From a virus: a stretch of 21,888 nucleotides of DNA. The DNA lies in IMG/VR virus record IMGVR_UViG_3300036651_001159, positions 1-21,888 of that record, one strand, 5' to 3'. Made by a program: the position numbers and the translations under genes. The first letter of the stretch is position 1, and every line of letters begins with the position of its first letter. Of the stretch, positions 7,328 through 15,151 are shown piece after piece. Under the pieces are notes generated by a model. It ran no database searches. It worked only from the letters and a program-made list of their open reading frames with translations, and was not told the DNA's origin.

Positions 7328-9499
7328 ATGCTTACTGGCAAGATAGCCCCAGTTCCGCAGAAAGAAATTACTACGGTAGATGTGCCGAATTTCGCAAGCG
7401 GTTTGAATTTGAATGGCGCCCAACAAGCTCCCATTAACGCCATCATCGACAGCAAGGACGTGATGCTGACACCTGACGGCTTCTTGACGCCGCGCCCCGA
7501 TCTTAGCCCTTTCCTGCCAGATACCGTGGACATTGTATACCAAATTTACCCAGTGCTTTGGAACGGGCTGATTTACTACATCACCGCCGACGCCAAAACC
7601 AAAGGTAGCACGAGCGGTCAGATTATCTATTGTAAGGAAGGCGATACGGGTTGGACGGTCGCCGGGGCAGACACGGGCAGCGTCAACACGGTAACGGTTA
7701 ATAACGGCGGCAAACCGAAGTTCATCCGGGTGCTTGACACGGTGCTCATCCTAAATGGCGATAACGGCGACAAGTTGGCCGAGTTGGATTTGTCTACCTT
7801 CAAAGTGAAACAGTATACGGCGATAGCCGACCCGACAACGGCAATGACCGCTGCCGCCAGCGGCGGTATTACCGGCGCGACCAGTTCATCCAGCCCGAAC
7901 GTCTACCCGATTTATTATGCTTATTCTTACACTACCTCTACCGGCGAAACGAACATTTCCCCCATCCTCACCTACTATGTGAGCGACGTGCGCGATCACT
8001 GGGTTGGGCTTAAAGCCACCGGGGGAGCAGCTAATCCCGGTAAGTTAACCTTGACGCGGCCGGGGACAGCACCGACAGGCGCTCAGCACTGGAACCTATA
8101 TATAGCGTTATCTAGCACCGGCGGTACACCATCACTGGATGATATGCTGCAATTGGCTATTGGCCTCGACCTTAATCAGACTACATTTATTGATGACGGC
8201 TCCCTCTCCATTAACCTCGGCGGTTCGGTGCCTACCAACAACTCCACGGACGGCCCGCGCGTTTCCAATGGCATTATTGAGGAGGGCAACCCGATTTTGT
8301 TTGGCGACCGTGATGTGCCACAGAGCATCTGGATTGGCGGGGGCGGCGTTAATGCCTTGAGCTTCAGTTCAGCGCTTGGCGGCTACAAAGCACAGCCAGG
8401 GCTAGGGACAAACTTCTCAGTGACGCAGGTTATTGGTTTCCGCAACGGCCAAGGCATCCCATCCCTCACCGTCTTGTTCAGTAACACACAGGGGCTTGCC
8501 GAACAAGCGGTATTGCAACAGGAGACGGTCAATTACGGCAACCAGAGCTTTACGGTGTGGGGTGTTACCAGCCAGCACTACGGAGCTGCCGGTGTTGCGG
8601 CTCCTCATAGCGCCATTAACTACAACGGCAAATTAGTGTTTATGTCCACTGACGGCGTGATGATGATGAACACGCAGCCACTTCGCCAGAACGTCATCTC
8701 TACCGACAACCTGACCATCAAGACGATGGCGGCCTACATCCAACAGATTAAGAACTCAGCCATGAATGGGATTGTCGGCACCGCTTGGGACAACCGGTTT
8801 ATGCTCACGATGCCAAGCCAAGGCTTCGACACACCACAGCAGATTCTCGTCATGGACGATAACAGTAAGGTACCTGAAAACGACAACAACGGCGCATTTT
8901 ATACCTTTAATATCCCGGCCCAGTGGATTGATATTGTCAGTCCGGCAAATGAGGCAGCGTTTATCTATGTCACTCAGGGCAACCACTCTTACAAATTGCA
9001 ACCAGGCGCGGTTACGGCCGATACTATCGGCGGCGTGCCGACACCGTTCTCAACTAACGCCACCGGCTCGCTCGCACCTATGTATGGCGCAGCGGGGCGT
9101 AATCGCTGGCAGGCGACTGTTCAGACTGTTTTCTACGTTAGCGGTCTTGTCGGTTCTATCACCGTCGGCGTCAATTACCGTAACCAGAACGGCAAGATGA
9201 AGACTAAATCTAAGCCTTATCAGGGTCCGGCATTTGCCCCGACTAAAGGTGGCGGCTGGGGTGATACCCAGTGGACGTATGCCGGGTTCCCGGCCATCCC
9301 TGGCTACGCTGACGCGCCGAAGATTGATACGAGCCAGGTAGCCCTTGCGCCGGTAGACGTGCGTATCCCTCTCCAGATTGATGATATTACCAACGAGGCA
9401 CAGTGGTGGTACATCACCAACGCCGGGTTTAACAACTATAAATTGCGAGTGGTGAGTTACGAAGGTGTTGACCTTGGTGTCCGACCAGATTTGCAATAG
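7328..9499 (+). CDS. Tail nozzle / DNA-stabilisation hub protein (P22 gp10 or T7 gp12-like)
   Basis: A 723-residue, almost entirely beta-stranded protein. Residues 18-64 show the characteristic opening of this group: VDVPNFASGLN, then an Asp-rich strand turn (IDSKDVMLTPDGF) and TPRPDLSPF. In phage nozzle and hub proteins this segment introduces a beta-propeller that describes a path of known values. Repeated short strands with Gly/Asp turns follow, and the C-terminal third has long beta strands (residues about 560-723). Such proteins form the lower part of short tails, bind the adaptor ring, and hold packaged DNA until infection. It sits between the adaptor and portal genes. An AGGA at 7314-7317, inside the preceding gene, serves as ribosome site. 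The family is likely; the exact P22 or T7 type is not decided here. Confidence 0.6.
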   Translation: MLTGKIAPVPQKEITTVDVPNFASGLNLNGAQQAPINAIIDSKDVMLTPDGFLTPRPDLSPFLPDTVDIVYQIYPVLWNGLIYYITADAKTKGSTSGQIIYCKEGDTGWTVAGADTGSVNTVTVNNGGKPKFIRVLDTVLILNGDNGDKLAELDLSTFKVKQYTAIADPTTAMTAAASGGITGATSSSSPNVYPIYYAYSYTTSTGETNISPILTYYVSDVRDHWVGLKATGGAANPGKLTLTRPGTAPTGAQHWNLYIALSSTGGTPSLDDMLQLAIGLDLNQTTFIDDGSLSINLGGSVPTNNSTDGPRVSNGIIEEGNPILFGDRDVPQSIWIGGGGVNALSFSSALGGYKAQPGLGTNFSVTQVIGFRNGQGIPSLTVLFSNTQGLAEQAVLQQETVNYGNQSFTVWGVTSQHYGAAGVAAPHSAINYNGKLVFMSTDGVMMMNTQPLRQNVISTDNLTIKTMAAYIQQIKNSAMNGIVGTAWDNRFMLTMPSQGFDTPQQILVMDDNSKVPENDNNGAFYTFNIPAQWIDIVSPANEAAFIYVTQGNHSYKLQPGAVTADTIGGVPTPFSTNATGSLAPMYGAAGRNRWQATVQTVFYVSGLVGSITVGVNYRNQNGKMKTKSKPYQGPAFAPTKGGGWGDTQWTYAGFPAIPGYADAPKIDTSQVALAPVDVRIPLQIDDITNEAQWWYITNAGFNNYKLRVVSYEGVDLGVRPDLQ

Positions 9500-9522
9500 A
9501 ATGTAAAGCATAAGGATTATAT

Positions 9523-11289
9523 ATGAACGGCCAGAGTTTATCATACGCAAACCCGCAGTCACTCGCTTTAGGCGACGACCCGACCATTTGGGATGCTGAC
9601 CAAGCCCTATCGCTCGTCAATACCACCGGTATCGACATGGGCGCTCTTATTAACGAGTGGAACCTTGCTACCGAGTATGTACGGTTGTATACCCGTGACT
9701 TTAAGTTCCTCGATGATCTTGTAGATGGGGTGCCATTGAACCATGAAAACGGCGCACCGTTCGTTGGCGATACCACACTTGCCGGGCTAGTCCGGTCAAT
9801 TCCTCGTGACAGTCTACAGCAACTTCCCGTTCTCAGTGTCAGTATTAACGGCACCAAGAATTCTATCTCCGCGTTGCTCGCCACCTATCTCTTGAAGCAT
9901 ACCGCGTTTAACGAAGACACATTTGGAAAAGGTCTTTTGAGCACGTTGCAAATCGGCGCGGAGCAAGCGTTAAGCCACGGGTATGCCCCCTTCATGGTCG
10001 CTACCGGAAGTATGTTTAACAATTTCGGTACGACCTTGAAGCTTTTGCACTTCATGGATAGTTGCCCTGAGCCGGGTATCCAAGACCACAACGAGACGGG
10101 ATACGATTATATCGTAGCTAACCTGACGCCGAGCCGGGTACGCAAGATTTTGCGGGCAGCGAAAAACAACCCGGATACCAGTTGGAATATCGCTGGGCTT
10201 GAAGAAGTCCTGGCCTCCACGCCACAATCGACAACCTACTCTATTTATGAAAGCGCTCCCCGCCGTAACCAGCCAGGTGAAGAAAGCGGTCCGACATACC
10301 AATTCGTCACTCGCTACGAGACTGGCCCTGACGCGACCATCGTGACCTTCTGCCCGCAGGTGCGTGAAGTACCGTTACGGGTGATCGACAACAAGAGCAA
10401 GTGGGGCTACCCGCGCGTTATCTACCTCGTTATTGACCCGTCAGCGCTGAACCCATTTGGCGTCTCGCGCGTGCGTCTTGCCAGCCCGAATCAGAACCTT
10501 ATGAACATCTACTATGGCAACATCGCCTCGATGCTCCTGCTTAACAGCAAGCCGCCGATTTTGCAAAAGGGTCGCTTCTCTACCCCGGTTGTGCTTAAAC
10601 AAGGGGCGGTTTGGAAGGCGATTGACGCCAGCGCCAGCGCTGAACTCAAGAACATGGACAACGGTGCGCTTGAACAATTCGTGCCGATGGCCGGGTTCTT
10701 CTCCGGTCAGATACAAAACATCATGGGACGTCCAACTAGCCCAGGCGGTCCAGGGGGCAAGCCGAGCGGCACCGCTCCTGGTGTTGAGGAACAGCAGCAG
10801 TTAATGGGAACGGCCGTCAACCAGATTACGAAAATCTTAGAAAACTTCTTGCGCCAATACGGGCTAGTAGCCCTGGACACGCTGTTGTCTGAGCAAGAAG
10901 GCGAAGAAGATATTATTGTTGACGACGACACGATGGAAGCTATCAACGATCTCGTTCCTGGCACGATTGGCGACAACCATAAGATACACATGGTATGGGA
11001 GCGTTTCTACCAAGACATAGAGGAGTGGAGCGTTGATGTTGAAGTCAGCCTAAGCGCCGACCAGCTCAAGGATAAGAAGCGAGCAGAGATTCAAGACACT
11101 ATGACCGTGTTAGCGCAAATGGCTCCGTCGCTTGGTCCTGACGCCGTACAGAAGGTGCAGCGCCTTAGCGATCTACTCATGCAGGATGCCGCCAACGATG
11201 TCGGTCCCATGCCTCCGTCGGCCGCTCCCGCGCCCGCGCAAGCGGCTGCCCCGATGCCGGTGAACCCGGCAGTCGGCGTCCAGCAATAA
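9523..11289 (+). CDS. Portal protein
   Basis: A 588-residue protein with the mixed helical/beta pattern of portal subunits, which form the dodecameric ring at the DNA vertex. The strongest part is about residues 296-347: YPRVIYLVIDPSALNPFGVS, then a Gln/Asn helix (ASPNQNLMNIYYGNIASMLL) and NSKPPIL. This is the usual portal order of a Pro/Gly strand, a GxS turn, the long clip/stem helix and an NxPP segment. A Pro/Gly loop near 405-425 is followed by a helical crown region, and residues 560-588 are an Ala/Pro/Gln tail. The length suits P22-like or similar portals. AAGGAT at 9512-9517 precedes the ATG by five bases. The scaffold gene follows after one small gene, as expected for a head module. 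Confidence 0.8.
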   Translation: MNGQSLSYANPQSLALGDDPTIWDADQALSLVNTTGIDMGALINEWNLATEYVRLYTRDFKFLDDLVDGVPLNHENGAPFVGDTTLAGLVRSIPRDSLQQLPVLSVSINGTKNSISALLATYLLKHTAFNEDTFGKGLLSTLQIGAEQALSHGYAPFMVATGSMFNNFGTTLKLLHFMDSCPEPGIQDHNETGYDYIVANLTPSRVRKILRAAKNNPDTSWNIAGLEEVLASTPQSTTYSIYESAPRRNQPGEESGPTYQFVTRYETGPDATIVTFCPQVREVPLRVIDNKSKWGYPRVIYLVIDPSALNPFGVSRVRLASPNQNLMNIYYGNIASMLLLNSKPPILQKGRFSTPVVLKQGAVWKAIDASASAELKNMDNGALEQFVPMAGFFSGQIQNIMGRPTSPGGPGGKPSGTAPGVEEQQQLMGTAVNQITKILENFLRQYGLVALDTLLSEQEGEEDIIVDDDTMEAINDLVPGTIGDNHKIHMVWERFYQDIEEWSVDVEVSLSADQLKDKKRAEIQDTMTVLAQMAPSLGPDAVQKVQRLSDLLMQDAANDVGPMPPSAAPAPAQAAAPMPVNPAVGVQQ

Positions 11290-11294
11290 TATGC

Positions 11295-11323
11295 TTGTGC
11301 TTAGTCCTACAAGGTGCTACGAT
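11295..11323 (+). promoter_or_regulatory. Weak candidate promoter after the portal gene
   Basis: TTGTGC (11295-11300) and TACGAT (11318-11323) are separated by 17 bases in the 51-base gap between the portal and the next small gene. Three of six and four of six positions fit the consensus. A transcript from here would start about ten bases before the ATG at 11341, which would explain why that gene has no convincing ribosome site. The match is modest, and read-through from the portal gene may be all that is needed. Confidence 0.2.
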
Positions 11324-11340
11324 TGCAGTACATTAGCATT

Positions 11341-11646
11341 ATGAACAACGACGAAGAAGTACCATACCGCAGTCCGTTTAACTTGAGCCAAGTAACGGAA
11401 GACACCAAATTCTCGAAAGACGAGGAGGAGGAGAGCACTTTACGCCGCGTGTTCAAGCTCTTAGACAGCGCGATGGCCGACCTTGATAAGTGGCACGCAT
11501 TTGACATTGCTGAGAGCGAACTGAAGATAAAGCAACAGATTAAAGCCCATGCGATCGCAGCGGCAATTATTGCGCCATGCCTCGAAGAAGTCCGGCAAGC
11601 GCTAGCAACCGTTGATGAAAAATTTAGACGAAGGAACCAAAAATGA
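11341..11646 (+). CDS. Small helical protein between portal and scaffold, function unknown
   Basis: A 101-residue protein: an acidic, disordered start (about residues 1-30, rich in Asp/Glu) and then two predicted helices, one from STLRRVFKLLDSAMADLDKW and one running through AHAIAAAIIAPCLEEVRQAL, with a basic end (KFRRRNQK). I do not recognise a family. It overlaps the scaffold start by four bases (ATGA at 11643-11646), so it is translationally coupled to it and likely acts in head assembly. I chose the ATG at 11341. An in-frame GTG at 11314 would add nine residues, but its AAGG touches the start codon. Neither start has a good ribosome site. A small-terminase or portal-associated role is possible but not shown. 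Confidence 0.6.
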   Translation: MNNDEEVPYRSPFNLSQVTEDTKFSKDEEEESTLRRVFKLLDSAMADLDKWHAFDIAESELKIKQQIKAHAIAAAIIAPCLEEVRQALATVDEKFRRRNQK

Positions 11647-12764
11647 ACAATGATGCTCTTGCTGCTTTACAAAATGGTGGTGAACCACCGGCACCTCCTG
11701 AAGTGGTAGTGCCTGACGCACCCGTTGATCAGTCTGATAGCACCGGCCAAATGAACGCTGACGACCAAGCAGACGCCGCCGAGTGGGACAAGGCAGCCGA
11801 CAACATATTCCCTGAGCTAAAAAACACTAATGAAGATAAGGATGGTAATGGGAAAACCAAGTCAGGCCAAAACGCTGAAGAAAATGGCACGGGCGAAGAA
11901 GCTGCACAAGGCGAAGATGGCAGCAAAAAACCAGGGTCAGATAACAGCGCACAATCTCAGAAACAAAATGGTGAAGATGGCGAACACGCCACAAAGACAG
12001 GTGATGATAAAGCAGATGGTGGAGATGGAAAAGACGGCGAAAAAAATGATGCGCCTGAACCCACAGACGCTTCTGCCCGCCTTACCGCTAGAGAGCAACA
12101 GGCAGCCGTAGAAGCCGTCAAAAGTGAGATACGGGAGAAGATGTTTAAGGACGTGCCGACCCAGTTGAAGGACGCCGATGGCGACCCGATTCATACTATC
12201 GACGACGTGATGAAGCATAACAACCCGCGCACCGGCCAACCCTTTACCGAGGAGGAAGCCGGATTATGGTTGCTCCAGGCACAGGCACAGCTCCGTGACA
12301 GCGTTAGCCAAATCAACGAGCAGGTGCAGCAGATCGCTGAAACCAACCTGGCTATTAAGGATGAGGCCGACGTTATCAATTATGAATACGGCGAACTGCT
12401 TAGGGCTATGCCGGAAATCCGGCAGCAACTATGGGAGGAGTACTCTAAGACATTCCAAACCGACCCGAAAAGCGGTGTTATCGTCAAAGCGCCGGTGTCA
12501 TTGCAACGGTTCTATGCTGCCGCTTTGGAACCATACGCAGCGCTAGGACGCAGGCTGGAGGCTGATGGGAGTATCCAGACGCCCGCTGCCGCTCAAGCTC
12601 CCCAGCAGCCCCAGCAATCACCACAGGCCCAACAGCAAGCCAAACAGCAACGCCGGGCTGACCGCTCCGACATCTACGCCGCCGGTAAGCTCGATACGGC
12701 GACTGATGAGGAGAAGGAGTGGGGTGCGGCCGCTCAAGCGGTGTTTGGCGATCAATTAAGGTAA
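11643..12764 (+). CDS. Scaffolding protein candidate
   Basis: A 373-residue, highly charged protein directly after the portal region. Residues 1-145 are acidic and disordered, dominated by Asp, Glu, Gly, Lys and Asn (for example EDGSKKPGSDN, KADGGDGKDGEKND). Residues 147-255 are long polar helices (TAREQQAAVEAVKSEIREKM; LRDSVSQINEQVQQIAETNL). The end has a Gln/Ala/Pro run near 315-335 and a basic helix (QQRRADRSD). Long helices, strong charge, low complexity and the portal-adjacent position are the usual signs of an assembly scaffold, which lines the procapsid and is then released. The start overlaps the previous gene, with AAGGAA at 11631-11636. The first third is visibly more A-rich than its neighbours. 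Function is inferred from these properties; no protease domain is seen. Confidence 0.6.
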   Translation: MNNDALAALQNGGEPPAPPEVVVPDAPVDQSDSTGQMNADDQADAAEWDKAADNIFPELKNTNEDKDGNGKTKSGQNAEENGTGEEAAQGEDGSKKPGSDNSAQSQKQNGEDGEHATKTGDDKADGGDGKDGEKNDAPEPTDASARLTAREQQAAVEAVKSEIREKMFKDVPTQLKDADGDPIHTIDDVMKHNNPRTGQPFTEEEAGLWLLQAQAQLRDSVSQINEQVQQIAETNLAIKDEADVINYEYGELLRAMPEIRQQLWEEYSKTFQTDPKSGVIVKAPVSLQRFYAAALEPYAALGRRLEADGSIQTPAAAQAPQQPQQSPQAQQQAKQQRRADRSDIYAAGKLDTATDEEKEWGAAAQAVFGDQLR

Positions 12765-12774
12765 GGAGAAAATT

Positions 12775-13272
12775 ATGGCACTTAAATGGATAAACATTAG
12801 AAGCGGCGAAAAAGTAGTCGCAGAGACGGAACCGCAAATTGCAGGGTTGTGGTCTAGCTCAGACCATAGTCCAAACATCACACAGGGGCAGGATTTCGGT
12901 TGGCGGCTTGCCCCGGAAATTGTCGTGGAAATGAAGAAGATCAAGCAGGACATGGACATGCTAGAGCGCATTGCCCGACGTTTCGGCAAGTCAGTAGACG
13001 ACGTGGTAGAGACGGATATTCTCACCTATATATCCAATAAGACTAAGTTGGAAGAAGCCCCGCAACCTGAAGCCAATCAGTTTGAGGACGAATACGATCA
13101 GCAGATTCGAGCACTTGAAGGCAAAACTGACAAGACGGTTCACGATTTATTCGCTGACGACGAAGGAGCTAAACCGCTTTCTATGATGTCTACCGAGGAA
13201 TTGGCGGCTGAACTAGAGCGTCGTAAAGCCGGTCCAGGGCCTACCACCACTACCACGACGACAACAAAGTAG
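12775..13272 (+). CDS. Unrecognised 165-residue head-region protein ending in a threonine run
   Basis: The N-terminal half looks structured: LKWINIRSGEKVVAE, a WSSSDHSPNITQGQDFGWRL segment, then a helix (EIVVEMKKIKQDMDMLERIA) and RFGKSVDDVVETDILTYI. The second half is acidic and disordered, with the helix STEELAAELERRKAG near 142-156, and it ends in Pro followed by eight threonines and a lysine. The Thr codons are mixed (ACC, ACT, ACG, ACA), so the run is kept at protein level rather than made by repeat slippage. A strong TAAGGAG site at 12762-12768 overlaps the scaffold stop. I recognise no family. Position after the scaffold suggests a minor capsid, head-completion or decoration protein. 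Confidence 0.65.
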   Translation: MALKWINIRSGEKVVAETEPQIAGLWSSSDHSPNITQGQDFGWRLAPEIVVEMKKIKQDMDMLERIARRFGKSVDDVVETDILTYISNKTKLEEAPQPEANQFEDEYDQQIRALEGKTDKTVHDLFADDEGAKPLSMMSTEELAAELERRKAGPGPTTTTTTTTK

Positions 13273-13302
13273 TAAACTATAAGCATTAAACAAGGATTCA
13301 TT

Positions 13303-13548
13303 ATGGAAGACGATAAGACAACGACAACACCAACGACCGAGACGGAAGAAGATACCTCGGCAGCTCCAGAACCAACAACGACAACAACGACAACCTTTAT
13401 GCCGCAATCAGGGCTGGCACAATTTGCTCCGATTCAAACCCACGAGGAACGGATGGCTGATGCACGCGCAACAGCTATGGTGAACTATGCCAACGAAAAG
13501 GGGCTAAGTTCAACCGACCAGAGCACTACTGAAGAAGAAGTCGCTTAA
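13303..13548 (+). CDS. Small acidic protein of 81 residues with threonine runs, function unknown
   Basis: The first third is Thr, Glu and Asp with Pro (DKTTTTPTTETEEDTSAAPE), followed by seven consecutive threonines. A short possible helix (HEERMADARATAMVNYANEK) comes next, and the end is acidic (STTEEEVA). The whole protein is probably disordered. It shares the Thr-run feature with the gene just upstream, suggesting the two are functionally linked or related in their tails. AAGGAT at 13292-13297 precedes the ATG. Its stop codon overlaps the stop of the convergent terminase gene (four bases of overlap, 13545-13548). It is the last gene of the rightward block, and transcription probably ends at the hairpin some 65 bases further on. 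Confidence 0.7.
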   Translation: MEDDKTTTTPTTETEEDTSAAPEPTTTTTTTFMPQSGLAQFAPIQTHEERMADARATAMVNYANEKGLSSTDQSTTEEEVA

Positions 13549-14909
13549 AGATACGGGTTAAATTGCGGCGCGAGATCAATCTTTTCGCTGTCGTAAGTGA
13601 CCTCTTGAGAATCGGGACTGTACAAAAACAGTCCCGTTTTTGGGTCAAATTCCTGGTCAATAGCCGCATACATATAGCGGTGTTCGTCGGCGGCGTGGGA
13701 ATTGGTGTTGTGTTCCGGCCCCATGTAATCACCTGTTATGCCATTAAATTTACGCTTATACATACTCAGTTTCCGGCGCAAATCTTCGGTGGTCGCTTCG
13801 TTGAACTCGGTGTTTGGCGTAGCCGCCACCGCCCGTTTTATGCCTTCCTCTTTCAGTTCCCGGCGCAGGAGACTGGAGTTTGGTAAGCCGAGCTGCCGGA
13901 TTTTCTCGACACGTTCGATAGCATCGCTATCCCGCACCGCACCATCGTGCGGCAGGAAGTGCCACATGATGTTATACGGCTTGCTCTTGACGATAGCCAC
14001 CGTGCTTTCATAGGCGACGTCATGCGTCTCATAATAATCAATTACCCGTGGCCGCTTACTGACGTACTGCCAGAAGCCGACGGCCAACATATCGCTCATA
14101 CCAAGGTCCCAGCTCGTGAAACAGGGGTGTGCCGGGTCGTAGGGGAAGCGGCCGACATTTCCCCGGCGCATACCTAGCATTAGCGCTTCGGCGTAATAGT
14201 TGGTAGCGCTGGCCTGTCCCCAGTCACAGAGGAACTCTTGTCTAAACCAGAAGTCGTTGCCATTACGCGCAACTGTTTCCTCGCGGATGTCATCAAGCTG
14301 TTCTTTTGTCAGGTAGGCATCGGCGGTAACGCGGCTAGCGAACTGCTTGCCGCTACTTTTCATAACGCTTATGGCCCGATCGAACAATAGCTTAAACGTA
14401 CCGCCGGAAATGCCGTCTATCTTTGGCGTAGATTGAATAATAATCTGACCGCCGTTGACCAGCACGATAGGCCGGATAGCGTCAAGCGCTGCTACTGGGA
14501 TGTCTACGAACTCAGAGAAAATATAGATAAAGCCGTTGGCCCCGCGCAAGGCTTCTGGTTCACTTGCGCCAAGCAGGGTAAGCGTCGAGCCGTTCTTCAG
14601 CGTGATGTGCATATCTGTCGGGCTGTTGGTACGCTGCTCAACGAGGCCGCTAGGGATGTGATCGAGCACCGGCATACCATCATTACTAATCGTAGTCCAG
14701 AAGTTATCATACCCCTGCTTCTTTGTCGGCCAGACGATGACCACATTGATCGGCCGCTCCACCATTTTCTTAACGGCATAGGCAAAAGCGGTGAAATCCT
14801 TGCCGCCGCGTCGTGACCAACACCAGACGTTCATTACCGACCCCATGTCTAGGGCGGCCAGCGCTTCGGCTTGGTAGTCGCGTGGGATAAAGTTAAGCGG
14901 TATATTCAT
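13545..14909 (-). CDS. terL: Terminase large subunit (ATPase and nuclease)
   Basis: The 454-residue DNA-packaging motor. The ATPase domain shows a Walker A motif WSRRGGKDF (31-39). The Walker B strand FIYIFSEF (127-134) has Glu133 as the catalytic carboxylate, and a Ser stands where an Asp is usual. The coupling motif QSTP is at 159-162. The nuclease domain of RNase H type shows TSWDLGMSD (Asp268, Asp273), PHDG (Asp322) and HAADEHRY (Asp408). The length is normal for the family. It pumps DNA through the portal and cuts the concatemer. Its ATG shares one base with the stop of the AP2-type gene before it (TAATG on this strand), so the two are coupled. It lies on the strand opposite to all other structural genes, and its last codons contain a terminator that serves the other strand. 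Confidence 0.93.
   Translation of the reverse strand: MNIPLNFIPRDYQAEALAALDMGSVMNVWCWSRRGGKDFTAFAYAVKKMVERPINVVIVWPTKKQGYDNFWTTISNDGMPVLDHIPSGLVEQRTNSPTDMHITLKNGSTLTLLGASEPEALRGANGFIYIFSEFVDIPVAALDAIRPIVLVNGGQIIIQSTPKIDGISGGTFKLLFDRAISVMKSSGKQFASRVTADAYLTKEQLDDIREETVARNGNDFWFRQEFLCDWGQASATNYYAEALMLGMRRGNVGRFPYDPAHPCFTSWDLGMSDMLAVGFWQYVSKRPRVIDYYETHDVAYESTVAIVKSKPYNIMWHFLPHDGAVRDSDAIERVEKIRQLGLPNSSLLRRELKEEGIKRAVAATPNTEFNEATTEDLRRKLSMYKRKFNGITGDYMGPEHNTNSHAADEHRYMYAAIDQEFDPKTGLFLYSPDSQEVTYDSEKIDLAPQFNPYL
13613..13641 (+). terminator. Intrinsic terminator of the rightward block, inside the terL coding end
   Basis: CGGGACTG (13613-13620) and CAGTCCCG (13629-13636) form a perfect eight-base-pair stem with an eight-base loop (TACAAAAA), followed at once by TTTTT (13637-13641). 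The T-run is on the plus strand only, so the signal ends rightward transcription. It lies about 65 bases after the stop of the last rightward gene (13548). The same bases encode the terminase residues KTGLFLYSPD near its C-terminus. Confidence 0.85.
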
Positions 14910-15121
14910 TACTCAATCATCCCCGCGAACATCTGCTCGGCGTTCTTACGGACCTTTATCGCCATCACTTTGCTGGTATACCAACCGAGGTGAATACGGC
15001 GGCTATGGACGGTAATGGTTGCCTGGTAACGGTTTTTCTTCTGGTGGAAGTAGACGCCCGACACGCCTGTTTTACTATCACACCGGACGCTCCGGCTACT
15101 GTAGTCATTTTTGTACCCCAT
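14909..15121 (-). CDS. AP2-domain DNA-binding protein, 70 residues, no nuclease part
   Basis: A small basic protein with an AP2-type fold pattern: SKTGVSGVYF (16-25), RYQATITV (31-38), RRIHLGWYTS (41-50) and the closing helix AIKVRKNAEQM (54-64). This three-strand plus helix module binds DNA. In phages it usually forms one part of HNH homing endonucleases, but here no HNH catalytic part is present before or after it. The gene is first in the leftward unit and coupled to the terminase gene by TAATG, the slot where a small terminase is often found. It could be a regulator, a packaging-site recognition protein, or the remnant of a homing endonuclease. The ribosome site is weak and the promoter candidate is so close that the message may be nearly leaderless. 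Confidence 0.75.
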   Translation of the reverse strand: MGYKNDYSSRSVRCDSKTGVSGVYFHQKKNRYQATITVHSRRIHLGWYTSKVMAIKVRKNAEQMFAGMIE

Positions 15122-15132
15122 CGTTACTCTGA

Positions 15133-15141
15133 ATTATGCCA
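15133..15141 (-). promoter_or_regulatory. Candidate extended -10 promoter for the leftward AP2-terL unit
   Basis: On the minus strand TGGCATAAT forms a TGn-extended -10 element (hexamer at 15138-15133), preceded by an A-rich tract (complement of 15144-15154). No good -35 is seen at 17 bases. Transcription would start near 15126, leaving about five bases before the ATG at 15121, consistent with the weak ribosome site there. Support is the motif and the divergent spacer only. Confidence 0.35.
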
Positions 15142-15151
15142 CCTTTTTTGT

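Noticed and set aside
9050-9562. Minus-strand open frame of 170 residues across the end of the nozzle gene
   Set aside because: It spans a clear gene junction of the plus strand, has no leader or family pattern, and reads as a shadow frame.
11314-11340. GTG at 11314 as an upstream start for the small gene after the portal
   Set aside because: AAGG directly abuts the GTG, leaving no spacing. The added residues are hydrophobic and unlike the neighbouring protein starts. Kept only as an alternative.
11830-12111. Second-frame Lys/Met-rich frame in the scaffold gene
   Set aside because: It arises from the A-rich GAT/GAA codons of the scaffold read one base off, and no start signal is seen.
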